From Bimastos eiseni (Eukaryota; Annelida; Clitellata; Crassiclitellata; Lumbricidae), in the NCBI GenBank assembly GCA_959347315.1, contig OY365813.1:21783772-21847771 (forward strand): a stretch of 64,000 bases of DNA. The letters are read 5' to 3'. Under the pieces are notes generated by a model. It saw only the letters and a list, made by a program, of their open reading frames with translations. It was not told the origin of the DNA and ran no database searches. Positions 20,731 to 34,100 of the stretch are shown here, in pieces. Both the position numbers and the translations under genes were made by a program. The number at the start of each line of letters is the position of its first letter. Position 1 is the stretch's first letter.

Positions 20731-21117
20731 CTGCCAGAACTTCACGAATCATCTTCGCCAACGCTAACAGTAACAACTTCTCCAAAGCCACCACATTTAC
20801 CTCGGACAATAAATCAGAATAATAATAACAACAACAACCAAATGAAACAGAAGAAGTTCAGCAAAGTCGAAACCAACTTCTGACAAGTAACTCTGACAAA
20901 CAGACACCAAACATCCGCAACTGATGTTCCCAAATAAAAATCATCCACATCATATATCCTCGGACTCTCTTTCCCTCAAAACCCTTAAAAAAACTCTGGC
21001 AAATATTTCGTTTGCCATCTCCCTTTACAGAAGCCATGTACTCAGAATACAACTAGTCATCCGGAAGTTTGATATTAATTTTCTACAAGACCACCATCGT
21101 ATACCGTCTGATAACAT

Positions 21118-21325
21118 GTATGTCGCAACTATATTATCGCCCAATAACTTGAAGGTCGCAACTGCATTATCGTCCGATGCCTCGCATGTAACAACTGCGT
21201 TACCATTCAGTAACTTGCAGACCTCAACACTGTTATCGCACGATAACTTGAAGGTCGCGACTGCATTATCGTCCGATAGCCAGCAGGTAACAACTGCATT
21301 ACCATTGGATAACCTGCAGACCTGA
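21118..21325 (+). repeat. long-period tandem repeat, probable AP1AR 3'UTR
   Basis: Units built of AACTTGAAGGTCGC(A/G)ACTGCATTATCGTC, GTAACAACTGC(A/G)TTACCATT and TAACYTGCAGACCT recur with a period of about 110 bp. This lies directly downstream of the AP1AR stop on the minus strand. Confidence 0.7.
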
Positions 21326-21421
21326 ACTGTGTTACTAGACGACCGCAACGGCGTAAAATGTTGGGCAGACACGAGCAAACGTGTCGCAAAATCCAATTTA
21401 AACTCAATCACAGAGTCTTCG

Positions 21422-21633
21422 TTAAGTTGAACTGGCATTGTGCATGGGACTCGACTTGGCCAGAAGAGTCCGACACTCGATCTGATTGGAACTCGAGTCG
21501 AAATCGTTGTCCCATTCAAAGTCGTCTGATAGGCTTTCCGGTTTGTCAGGGAGTAGCATCGGCTTGACGGTCAGTTCGGCAATGTTACCCTCCGGATATC
21601 GCTTGCGCTTCTCTTTCGCGATTGGCTGCATTC
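21422..21633 (-). CDS. AP1AR: AP1AR terminal coding exon
   Basis: Acceptor ggccattcatcag. It encodes (G)MQPIAKEKRKRYPEGN...SLSDDFEWDNDFDSSS... and ends TAA at 21422-21424. This matches GMNRMLPMRERSKTEED...NGLEWENDFVSAE of human gadkin; the vertebrate tail is somewhat longer. Confidence 0.92.
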
Positions 21634-24600
21634 CTGATGAATGGCCAACAAAAACAAAATTATTGTTTCGTGCTGAATCTTAATATTGGGTGTGCGAAAG
21701 AGTTGGGAAGTTGAAACACCTTGCAGGTCAAAGATAATTGCAGGTTAGCAATGAAAAAGGTGTTGAAGTTGGAAGGTAAAAAAATTTGGAGGTGAAATGT
21801 TAAGAGGACCAAATAGCTAGGATGTGGTCAAAAGTATTAGGATGTTAAAATGTATGGAGGTCAAAAAATATTGGCTGCTAAAATAGTTGGGAGGTTAAAA
21901 AGCTGAAAGGTAAAAATAGTGGATGGATAAAAAGTTGGGAGGTCAAAAATATTGAATTTATTAATAAGTTGGGATATTAAAACTATTTGGATAAAAACTA
22001 GGGAGGTTCAAACAGTTTGGATGTGATATATGTCTTGAGACCAAAATATAGTTGTAAAGTTAAAGACATCGAAAATTAAGGCTACCACATGTTAGCAATT
22101 ATAAGCACAGACAGGAGACCTTCTTTTGCCCTTGGACACTGCTGCTCTTAAGGAAATTTTCATTAACGACCTCATTATACTGTTTATTATAACATAATAG
22201 TTATGATGAAGGAACTACAAGAATGGAGATTTAATCAGAATAGTATCCTGGAAAAGACCTGCTTCGTGTTCCCATTCGAGATCGATGGACGAGGCTTCTG
22301 TCTTTGATCGATCGTCTTTGCTGCTTGCCTCACTCACAGCATCGATTGCGGCTGAAAAGAGTTGTAGTTCAGTTCAGTCAAACCGATGAAGATCAAATGG
22401 ATGAGAACGGATGTGACAAATACATGTAGTTCAGTTTTCCAATTCAGAGACATTAGTTCCTTCTTGTCTTATTCACTGTGTGTTTTTTATTGCCTTATTC
22501 ACTGTGTTCCTTATTACCTTATTCACTGGGTTTATTTAATGCCATATTCACTTGGTTTCTTATTGCCCTATTCACTGGGTTCCATAATGCCTTTGTCACT
22601 GGATTCCTTATCATCTTATTCACTGTGCTCCTTGTTGCCTTACTCACTTGGTTCCTTATTGACTTACTGGGTTCCTTATTCACTGGGTTCCTTACTGTCT
22701 TATTCACTGGGTTCCTTATTGCTTAATTCACTGGTTCCTTATTGCCTTATTCACTTAGTTACTTATCACCTTAGTCACTGGGTTCATTATTACCCTATTC
22801 GCTGGGTTTCTTATTGCCTTATTCACTGGTTTCCTTGTTGCCTCTCTTGCTGGGTTCCTTATTAACCTATTCACTTGGTTCTTTATTGCCTCATTCATTG
22901 AGTCCATGTCATTATAATTCTATTGTTTCCAATTTCATTTGTCTCAACTATCATATTCCCTAAATCCATTCTTTTCGAACTCCATCATTTCCTGGCCACC
23001 TTACTATATCATCCTAATTCTTTGTTTACAAATCCCATCTTGTCCAAATTCCCACACCACACCATAAAAGTCAGTCCAACACATGATGATAGAGTGATGA
23101 GCTATGTAATGAAAAGTCAATTTTAAGCGACATTTGAACAACATGAGGCAGGTATTATAAATCCAACTCCCGTAATACTCTGAGCTGGTTGTTTTCTTTC
23201 CTCTTCCTCCTTAACTGTCGTGTGCGCCCCTTAAATTTGAATGGATGGAAATTCCAAAAATACAATTGTACTGTATTGTGTTGTAATGTATTGAAGAATA
23301 AGAAAGAGAGACGGTTACCTCCGTGTGGACCTTTGGCAGCGAGAGATCTTGCCTTGACGCACTCGAGGAAAACGTCAAAATCATCGTCAGCACCAGCCCT
23401 AAGCAAAGGAGATGCCACATGTCATTTAATCACCGAACACGTCCTGTAATAGCCTACTGATGATAAATGCACTACAAAAATGGAGATTCGCAGACAAAAC
23501 AGTAAGGCTGATAGGAAATACTCAAGTTTGAAGAGAAAGGATTCAGAATGAAAAGGATTTAGGGAGCAAGGCAATTAGGACAGCATATTTGAAATAAATT
23601 AGGAATCCAGAGAATAAGGTAATAAGGGACCCAGTGGACAAGATAATGTGGAGCCCAGTGAATAATACAATAAGGAACCAAGTGAATGGGGCACCAAGTA
23701 ACCCAGTGAAAAAGGCAACAAGGAACCAAGTGAATCAAGAAATAAGGAACCAAGTGAATAAAGCAATAAGGAACCAAGTGAATAGGGTAATAAATAACCC
23801 AGTTAATAGGGTAATAAATGGCACAGTGAATAAGTTAATAATGAATCCAGTGAATAAAGCAACAAGTACTATAGTGAATAAGGCAATAAGGAACCAGTTT
23901 AAATTAGAGGCTGGAACCAAACATGCAATGTACATGTATGTATGTATATATATGTATATGACCATTTACATAGCTCCTTATATTAACTTCACAAAGGCAC
24001 TGAATATATGATTTTCCCTATAAATCATGTTACTGCTGTTTACATTTCCCAGTCGCTGTCTTCCTCTCCCAGCCAAGCGTTCGGGTCCTTTTGACTGGGC
24101 GGACCAATCCTCGAAAGGCGCTCCTTTTGCTTTAGTGCTTTGGCCGACCGAGCAGCTTCACGCCTCGCCTCGTAGTACGCTTCCCCCTCGCGCCGTAGTT
24201 CCTCCTCCTGATGCACCAACTAAAATAAAACCAAAACAACAGCAGGTAAGTAAGATGTTCTTTATTGTAGCAGCGGCAGGTTCTGGTGTAGGTATACATC
24301 TGTCACTAGTCGTCGCTCTACCCTATCGACGCAACTTCACCTTACCCGCGCCCCCGACCCCACGTCCATCTACACGCCAAAAAGCCGATTTTCAGCAACG
24401 CTACAGTTCGTTGCAGTTTAACTACACTGTGATAACAAAGATCATTAGCGACGCCCTCCTCCTTTATCCAGGCTTTGGACTGGCACCGACAGAATGCGAA
24501 CAGTGAAGGAGTTGACGCTACAGCAAAAAATAAAGATGTAAGAGCGTGTCAGCTGGACGATCGCCATTGGTTGAGGCCAGTCACGTGGGAACAAGGACAT

Positions 24601-27600
24601 TGCCATCAATGGTTATTTCCGCGGCGGCGTTGTCGAATCCGTCTGTCTCAATAAGGAGCCATTTCGTCTCTTGATGGCTTTTAATCCGAATTATAGGACA
24701 CGGCGGAAGCGTATGCCAGCTATCGTGTATACCATCAATGTTTTTCATACATCTTCATCGTCACCATCTGTCATCATCCTAACATCCATATTCATGACCA
24801 TGACCTGATAACCATGATCATCGTCGTCGTCATCATCATCAACACCGTCATAATCATCGTCATCCTAATCATCATCATCACGATCACCATCATCATCCAT
24901 GAGCATCTTTTCATCATCTATTATCATACCATAATCAATCATCCATATCATCATCATCCATATTCTTCATCGTCATCATCACCTCCATCATCGTCATCGC
25001 CAGCAACAAAAACAAACACAAAAGCAACAACATGATGCAACATCATCATCCCCATCTTCCATCATCTCCACCATTAGCGTCATCCATTACAATGACCAAT
25101 AAAACCGCCGTCACCCGCACCATCATAATCCAACATCAATCATTATCCATCACCATTTCCCAACATCAATGATGTCATATCCTCAGAGTATGTACTTTTC
25201 CGTCAATCTCACCAATGCACACTCTGACAGTGCCAGTCCCAAGCAAGGACAAAGGGGCGCTATATAAATCTAGAAATACAATACAATCTTTTAGCCCAAC
25301 ATCAACCCTCTTACCATACGCTATATCCCCTCACCTCTTTAAATCATCGCCAATGCTGGTGACTACAGAACCCGCGCAAGCCCGGGCCACAAGCACTTAG
25401 CTTGGGAGAATATATTTTGCCCTGGGCAAGAGAACTCCATCACGGTTCAAATTGGCAGAAGAAATCAGATAATCGCTGAAGCAATCTTGCAATACAGTCA
25501 CCAGTCGCTACTGTCCGCTACACCCGCTTTTATCACAGAAAATTGCCCAGTTCGCAATCTCCACATTTTTAAGGCACCTCTCGAAAGCCAAACCAAGGGT
25601 ACCGGCTTATTCACGAGCGCTGGTCGAGTAATAGTGGCACTTACGGTACATGGGTGGCTAGCTCTTCGCCCCGCCACATTATCAAATCCACCCGTGGCAG
25701 ATACCTGTATAAAGATTTCTATATTTCTATCTCACCTGCATTCGCCTTTCCCTACCCTACTCGTCTGTAAATATTACGTTAAGCGCTTATGCTGTCGGTT
25801 GGCAGAAGCGGATTTAACTATTTGTAGCCCCACGGCCAAGATTTCTATGCCACCCCTCCTATAATTGAAATTGCATATCGAAACCCACAAATTGTAAAAG
25901 ATGTTAGTTATAGCAAAAAGAGAAACCAGCACTACACAGTCTCTTTCTATTAAATAATGAAAATAAATTTAAAGTATTAACTTAGTGGTTGCACTGTGCA
26001 TTAGGGCACCCCGACAAAAGAGCGTCTAGCAAAAGAGCGCCGACAAAAGGACGCCGACAAATGATCGCCCGACATAAGGGCGCCGAACAGGTATCTAACG
26101 CGGGTTTTATTTACCATGCATGTAGCAGCTGGATAGATTAAAAGAAATCTTTCTAACTAGAAGCAGGATTGGTGTACGGGATGTCATTTAGATAGAAACG
26201 GGAAGGATAAAAAGGCTTCAGCCTAAATAGAAACGGAAATGATGGAAAGAGTTCTACTTAAATAACAAGCTGGAATGATGAAAGCAATTTTATATAACTA
26301 GAAGCTGGATTGGTAACAAGAATTCAGTTGAAATGGGAGCGGGAGCGATGATGTTTCTGCCTAAATGAAAGCGAGGATCAACACAAGACTTCAACTACAG
26401 GATAGATTAATGAAAAGCTGTATGATTAACTAGAAGCTGGATCGGTGAATAGAATTCGGTTTCACTATAAGCTAGATTGATGCAAATAATTCCTCCTTAA
26501 AGGACACAATTGCAATGATGAAAAGAATTATGCTCAAATAGAAGCCGGATTGACATGACAAATCCACTCAAATTGAAGCGATATCGATGTAAGAATTCTG
26601 TGTAATTAGAAGCTAAACTGAACGATTCGTGCGATCAATCTAGCTTCCAGTGACGCTTAATTTTTTCTTAAAGATATTATTTTCATCAATCCAGTTCAAG
26701 TCTTACATAATTAATTGTAATCGATTAAGATTCTAGTCAACAACTACCCTTTTCATCTATCCAGCTCCAAGCTTAAACATTATTCTTTCGTCAGTTCTGC
26801 TCCTGCTTAGACGAAGTGTCGCAGACGAAAGTCTGTAGACGAATTGTCGTGGAACCCACAAGAGCGCCGACCAAAGTAAAAGTCACGGTATTAACGAAAA
26901 TGAACTATTTAATGAAATATACAAGAGTGCCGACCAAACGCGTTAGAATCACCGCCCTTGCGCCGGGTTCTCTTTGGTCGGGCTCTTTCGTCGGCGCTCT
27001 TTATCGGGCCCTCTTTTGTCGGCGCTCTTTTGTCGGGTCACGGTGCATTCATTAGTTTATATTATAATAACACTATAACACGATTAAAAATTTCATCATT
27101 AGTTCACTAGCATTTAATTTTTAAATTTAAAAAATTTAAAATCCAACTTTTGCCGCCCCTTGAAATGTGCCTTGTTGGCCTAGTGGTAAATACGGCGCTG
27201 TCGGTGAGAAGATGAGACGGTGAGGGAGAGAATAAGCCGAGTTCGAAACTAGTCCTTTTTTCTCTAGGCGGCGGCATTGCTTAAATCAGATGAGTACCGT
27301 AATGGGCCACCACAAATATGCCGAAGCTAAGAAAACGAAGTCTCTAGCGTTTCGTATCCACTGCCGCTCCTCTTCGATCATCTCGCTGTCGAAAAAACGG
27401 GGGCGCTTGTGAAATACCGAGGACTTGAACATACGACCTTTTTGGGTGGATGGTTCGACACCCTGACCGCTGGACCATTGCTGTGCAGAGGTCGTCAATT
27501 ATTGATGGAAATTCGGAGAGCAGCCGTTGAAATATGAAAAGAATGTCAGCCTCCCGGCTGCTGACGGTCAAAGATCGAGGGATAGGAGATGGATGCACAC

Positions 27601-28063
27601 AGAATCAATAGTTCTTGGAACAATTGGGGGCAAGGCGGTGACAGCCTCCGCAGGGACAGTCAGGGTCAACTATATATATATATACATATATATAATATAT
27701 ATACATATATATTATATATATATATATATATATTCATGTCTTCCTATCAGCTGTGCTCAATATAACACCGATTCATGTGATACATTGCAAGAGATATGAA
27801 TGTCTCTCCTGTTTAAAACTTTACAGCTATACACACGACCTAAATCATAGGCACAGGCAAAACTTACTCTGAAGTCAGAGGTTCAAATTTGGAAAGGTGA
27901 GAAATCTGGTTCGAAATACGAGGAACCACCCGCCTTTATAGGCCGAGGATGAAAAACGAAAGGCGCTGCTGACACGTCGTACCTGTGACTGCCCTCCTTT
28001 CCTACATACTATTCTAACGATAGCACGCGAATTTCATGTTCGCAACTTGCTGGCTGAGCCTGG

Positions 28064-28114
<51 letters not shown>

Positions 28115-31100
28115 CTTGCAGCGTGAATGAATCTCTCTCGTGCTCTTCTGTGTCTTTCTCTTTCCGTCTCTCTATCTCTGTCTGTCTGCCTGTCTCTTTG
28201 GGTCTATGCAGCATAAATGAATCTTTGGTCTGCGGAAATCGACCACGAGATCGCAATTCTCCAAGATAGACCTACCAAACTGCCAATTATGTTGACAGCG
28301 TGCGATCCCCAATTATGCCAAGTCTTGCAGCTTCAACGGCAGTAATACCCGCTGCTAGATTACCCCAACCGCTGCAGCCATTCTCTTTATCAAAATTTCC
28401 AACAGCGTCTATGCATGTGTCGGTGAATATTAATGTGCGTGTGCGTGCGTCCCAGCGCATGTGCAGGTGTACATATGTATACGTAAGTTATACGTTTGTA
28501 GGCGTACATGTAAGTATCTATGTGTGCTGCGTGAAACCGTGAACTGGAACTCAAGAAGCAAGCAAGAGAAGGTCCTGAATGAATCATAGGCATTGACAAT
28601 TTATAATTATTATTGTAAAAATATTATTATTACCATCATCATAATTTAATCAAGGTAGCTCTGATTCCTCAGGACTCAGATGATACAGAAATTGTCAAGA
28701 CACAGTTATCATTATTACTGGTAATGTTACTATTATTATTATTGTCGCTGTTGTAACGAAGACGACGATGACGAACGATTATCATCACCGTTATCATCAT
28801 TATCTTTGTGCATTTATAAAGCGCCACTATCTAATAGCCAACCCTCTAAATCTATACCACTGAGCGATTGTCTCCAAAGGACCTGCCATAGGTCTCTACT
28901 CAGTAACTGTGTCGGACTAACAGTGGCTCGATCGCTCGAACCCTAACTTTATACACTACAATGCGAACACTCTAACCAATCGGTCACTGAGCCTCACGCT
29001 GTCTGCTTGGCCCTGTCATACTTACATACACATACACAAGTGTACATAAATACAAACATACAGACACAAACATAAATACAAACATACAGACACAAACATA
29101 AATACAAACATACAGACACAAACATGTGCCTCGCTAGACAAGAGAAAGCCTCGTTTGTTTGGAGACAAAGACGAGGCAAAGTGGACGAGGGAACCGATGG
29201 AAAGTCAATAGAATTGACCAGCAGCTGAATCACGGCATCGTTCATAGCATCAACTCAGACAGCAGAAGACCCTACAGTTGCATCGGACGCAGCAGAAAGG
29301 GTGCTACACAAGGACAGTCCCTTACACTGCAACAAGACATTTGGTTTCGCAAGCTGCTCATGTCTGATTAATATCGCTGTCGTCGGGCAAGAAGCGCCTC
29401 AGAGTGGGCGTTTTGATGGGCGCTATATAAATGTTCAAAATGAATGAACAAGACAAACAACAGCCCACGTTACAATTGCGGTTGCTTCCGCTACTGCTGT
29501 AACTTGTACTACTACTTCTATTGCTGTTGTTGCTTCCACTACTACTACTACTACTACTTTCACTACTAATAATAATAAAGTAATCACCTTATCTACTGCC
29601 CATGAATTACTTTTCAATCACACAGCAATCTCTGCGCCATCACGAAGCAAACGCCCTTCTACTGCACAGCAATACCTTTACTATCACACAGCAATCGCCC
29701 TCCTCCTTCCAATAACCGGCTTTTAAACTGCAAAGCAACTGCTTTTCAATGCGACGAGTCACTAGACGTCGCTGGACGCAATCCGATCGAAATCCTGAGT
29801 GACAGTAATAAGGCAAGGCAACGCCGGAGACAGCTCCTGAAATTACACGCAAACTCTTAACGGCAATGTCTAGGAATGCTGTGCCACACATCACCTCAAA
29901 TTGGCAATTCACAGAAGTGGCAAGATTGTCCGCCAGTCTTTTCCATTCCATCAGCACTAATGATCGGCTCTGCGACGAGGCACTGCTGTGCCATTGGCTG
30001 CTGCGGCAGCAGGCCCACATGGAAACAATATTCTTACATTTAACCAATAGTACCATATGGGACCAATATTATAATGCTGAGCCAATTGTCCCATACTGAG
30101 CCAATATTCTCATTTGGAATATTTCCCCATATAGAAAAGTATAACATCATCGAACGAAAACTTACACATGGAAACTATATTCCGATATGGAATCCATGTT
30201 CTGTTAACAGTATCTAGAAAACTGATGAGCCACACACATAAATAGAGCAATAGCCACAACAAAATCTAATTAGTGTCCATTGTTCAATGGTATGTGGTCT
30301 GGATTTTGTGGTAATTGACCTCGACTTGACCTGACATTGTGTCAACCGAAGAGAAAATAATGTCAGTCAATGAAATGTCAGTCAAAAGATAATAAAACCT
30401 GAAACGAAAACGATAATTGATGACCCATTAATGCACAGCGTCCTTTTGTATATACATCACACTTGAGACAATATTAGAATATTTAACGCATAGGGTCCTT
30501 TTTAAGGACACCTTTATTTTTCATTAAAAAAAATTGCACTTGATCACTTGTTTTTTAGTTCTAAGACATAATTATTATAATAAGCATCACTGACGAAGAA
30601 TTCAATGATTAATGGGTTAAAAGAGTTAATGTCTGTAATTATAATCATGCAGACACATCAATAAAAGGTGTGCAACGGCGTCGTGATAGTCAAGCCATAT
30701 TAAGAAAATTGACAGAAACATTAATTGATACAAGTATAAACTGACATAAGCATACATATATACATAAAATAAAAATACGTGAAACATTAAAAAACATATA
30801 TATCAAAATCAAGTCGAAAATAGTTGCTAAGAATATAACACGCCCAAATAACTAAACGCTTACAAAAGTGAGGACAAAAGTGAGAAGAAATCAAGTCACT
30901 AATAGTAGTGAGGAGTATTTTAATGTGACATCCCATAGCTGCAGGGAAGGTTGGGGGGGACCGTATACCTCCATTTAGCTATGTGTTGAGTCGTGAGTAC
31001 ATCTGATAGTAAGCGGCGCTATATAAGTTTCCACTATATATAGTATGCATTACAAAACGTGGTACAAATAGCATCCAGGTTGGATCATAAGTCTAGAGAC

Positions 31101-34100
31101 ATATACCGTTACCTGGACATAATTATATAATTAAGTAATTAACCAATTCGTATGGTTTCCTTCTCCCAGCAATTAAACTGGCAATTAGCTACAGTCTAAA
31201 ATGTATGTATGGCGAGCTGCTGAATATATATTACAATTCTAGAATCATTAGAACACGTTGGAAAGGTGTCTAAATAGAGCAATGCATCCATCATTCGTTG
31301 TTGAACAACAAAGTCCAATAGCAACTGATTGAATTGATGTAAATCATCAATCGTGTTTATATGGTATCAGTTGAGAATGTTTTAAAGGTGTTTAAATAGG
31401 ACATTGAATTATGTGTTGTTTAACAACAACAACAAACAACAAAATTCTTTTTATTGACCTCAACTAAAACATTTGATGATTAAACAAGAATATTATAATA
31501 TGCAAGGTACAATAGAGGGAAAAACCCTAGAAGGACCGAGGTCAATTTTTCAATTTTCATTTATTGAGTTACGTTTGGAAAAATTTGACACATTGCATCG
31601 TCATGCAGGCCTCAAATGTGTGCTAATTTCAGCTCTGTAGAACGGGAACATAACGGAAAAAGAGTTGAAAGATTCCGGTCCAAGAGTTTTGCCATTTTTT
31701 AACCCATTTTTTCAGTTATATTTTTCTAACTTTTTCAGCTATGTCCGTGAAAATTTGATACATAGCATTGTCATGCAGACTTTAAATGTTTGCAAAATTT
31801 ATCTCCGCAGGTCGAAAGAAACAGACCTGAAAAAGCGTTCAAAGATCGTGACAAACTTTGCGCAAGCCAAGTTAAAGAAAAGACGGTAGAAATTGTACAA
31901 ACTGACAAACTAAAGAACAAGACGCATACATTTCTATAAATATTTGAAACTCGAATACGGTACACTTCAACTCGTTAAACTCGGTATTTAAACTCGGCAG
32001 GAAATTAGCACTCGCCAGCTCACCGACATTAAATAAATAATGAGCGAATGAATGAAATATTACTTCTATGATAAATATATACTAAACTTATAGCAACTAT
32101 TGAGCTTCGTACGCATAACGCACATATCAAAGTAAAAGACAACACGGAAAAAAGGTGTGCAAAGATTGAAAATCCACAAAACACGACACACACATGCAAA
32201 GCACGGCTAGGAAAAGAGAAAGCGTTGACGCAGTACCCATCTCATGTAGGACGAGACGGTGAAAGGCCTACTGAACTCCAGTTGACCTCTGGTCCGGTGA
32301 AGAGAGCGCAAAAATTACACAATCTTCCGCTTAAGATGAAAATCAATGGATAATCGCAGAGATAAACTAAAAAAGGACGCAAAAACTTCAGCGATCGGCG
32401 TCACGTGATCGATGGGCATGTTGAATGGTTTTATTTATTTATTTACTACATTTCTAACGTGTGAAAGATCACACTTAAATGTAAATCTGAGGTGCGGATT
32501 GTCCGTCACCTTTTGTAACTTACTGCGGTTTGTCAGTCTGTTTCTCATTAAACGAAGATATATAGTCGCCAGGAGAAGATGCTCTTAGATTTTCAAAAAG
32601 CCAAAGAGAAAGAAATCGCTTTTTGAAGGAAGTGAGTGCATTTGAGCAACGAAGAGAGTGGCAGTCGATTCCATTCCTTAGGAGCAGACAAATGGAATGC
32701 ACGAGAGCCCGTGACTGTTATGCAACCTGGTTCAGATAAAGGACCTGTACTTGATGACCATAGGCAACGAGGAGGGATGCACTGAGTTAGTAGAGCACGA
32801 AATATGGCAGCTATAGGCCTACTGGTGCTGAGGGCTTTGTAGGTAAAAGGACCCAACTTAAATTTTATTCTGAATTCAACAGGAAGCCAATGCAGTTGGT
32901 GGAGTAGGACTGAGGAGCATGTTCGTAGTGGGACACGCAGCAATACACGAGCTAAGGAGTTTTGGATACGTTGCAGCCTTTTGAGTTCAAGGTCTGAGAG
33001 ACCGATAAAAAGCGAATTAACATACTCAAGGCGAGAGCAGACAAGTGACTCGGAATATCTCGGTCTACCAAACACTTATGCGTCTGATCTACGTATCGTA
33101 AAATAAATGTAATAAGGAATTTGCATATCGCCGCGTTCATGGAAACTCCTCGAAGGAGACAGACAGACATACATACAGACAGATAACCAGCCAGAGAGAC
33201 AAAGAGAGAAACAGACAGAATGTGACACACATAGAGACAGACAGACAGAAAGAGAGTTAGAGACAGACAGAATGTGACACAAACACAGCCATACAGCCAG
33301 TAAGAGAGAGAGACAGGCAGACAGAGAGAGAGACAACAGAATGACAACCAGCCAGAGAGAGAGACACACAGACACACAGAATACGACACATACAGAAACA
33401 GACAGACAGAAAGAGAGACAGAAAACAAACAGAGAGAGACATGATTGAATCACAGCAGTCCAGAAGACTATTATATAACATCAATCAACATTAGTGTCGC
33501 CTACTCCCGGACATAACTTTTCATGGCACCACACTATTTCGTTAAATGACGCGCAGGACGTTGCCCGCAGTGTCCCATCTATATGCGACTCGAGACGGCG
33601 ATGGGCGACATTAACGCATGTGTGGATCTTTCCTGGGAAGGATATTAATTCCCTAAAGTTTCCATATCGGATGTGTGCTCAAATGGGTCGTGGTACGTTC
33701 TTTACTGATATCTGCGCTCACAGATAACACAACGAAATTATTTATTAGAAGCCTAGATGCATTGGGTTGTTCTATTATTACGACGCCCAATTCTTTACGT
33801 AATAGAGACAAAGGAGGAAGTGCAGCGAGTATGCTTCTTTGAATTGGCACCAAAAAGGAAAACACTAGGGTTGAAATTCTTCAGTTTAAGAGACATGGAC
33901 TTGTAGAATCGTTTTGAAGATAGTAGGCCTATCTACTCTGAATAGTTATTCCGTGACAGACGCTGATAAAATTAAAGACATGATACGATTCAGTTTCAGT
34001 GAATACTATCACAGTTATCAAAGGGAAGCTATACGTCTACTTCTGAACCCTTTAGAACCGTTGTTTATTAGGCCCATGCTATTAACAGAACACCATAAAG

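Noticed and set aside
22386..22865. 159-aa hydrophobic frame resembling a membrane protein
   Set aside because: Pure minisatellite translation (TTATTCACTGGGTTCC units).
23634..24011. 125-aa Asn/Val-rich frame
   Set aside because: Translation of the inverted partner minisatellite.
24044..24219. Terminal exon of an unrelated EBAG9-like protein (ends ..DSDWEM-stop)
   Set aside because: A donor (GAAAT/gtaaac) just before the stop joins in phase to 23398, and the assembled protein matches gadkin throughout.
27286..27498. Missing AP1AR coiled-coil exon (EMIEEERQWIRNARDF on the minus strand)
   Set aside because: No suitable donor, the segment adjoins a tRNA-like SINE, and similarity to gadkin is too weak.
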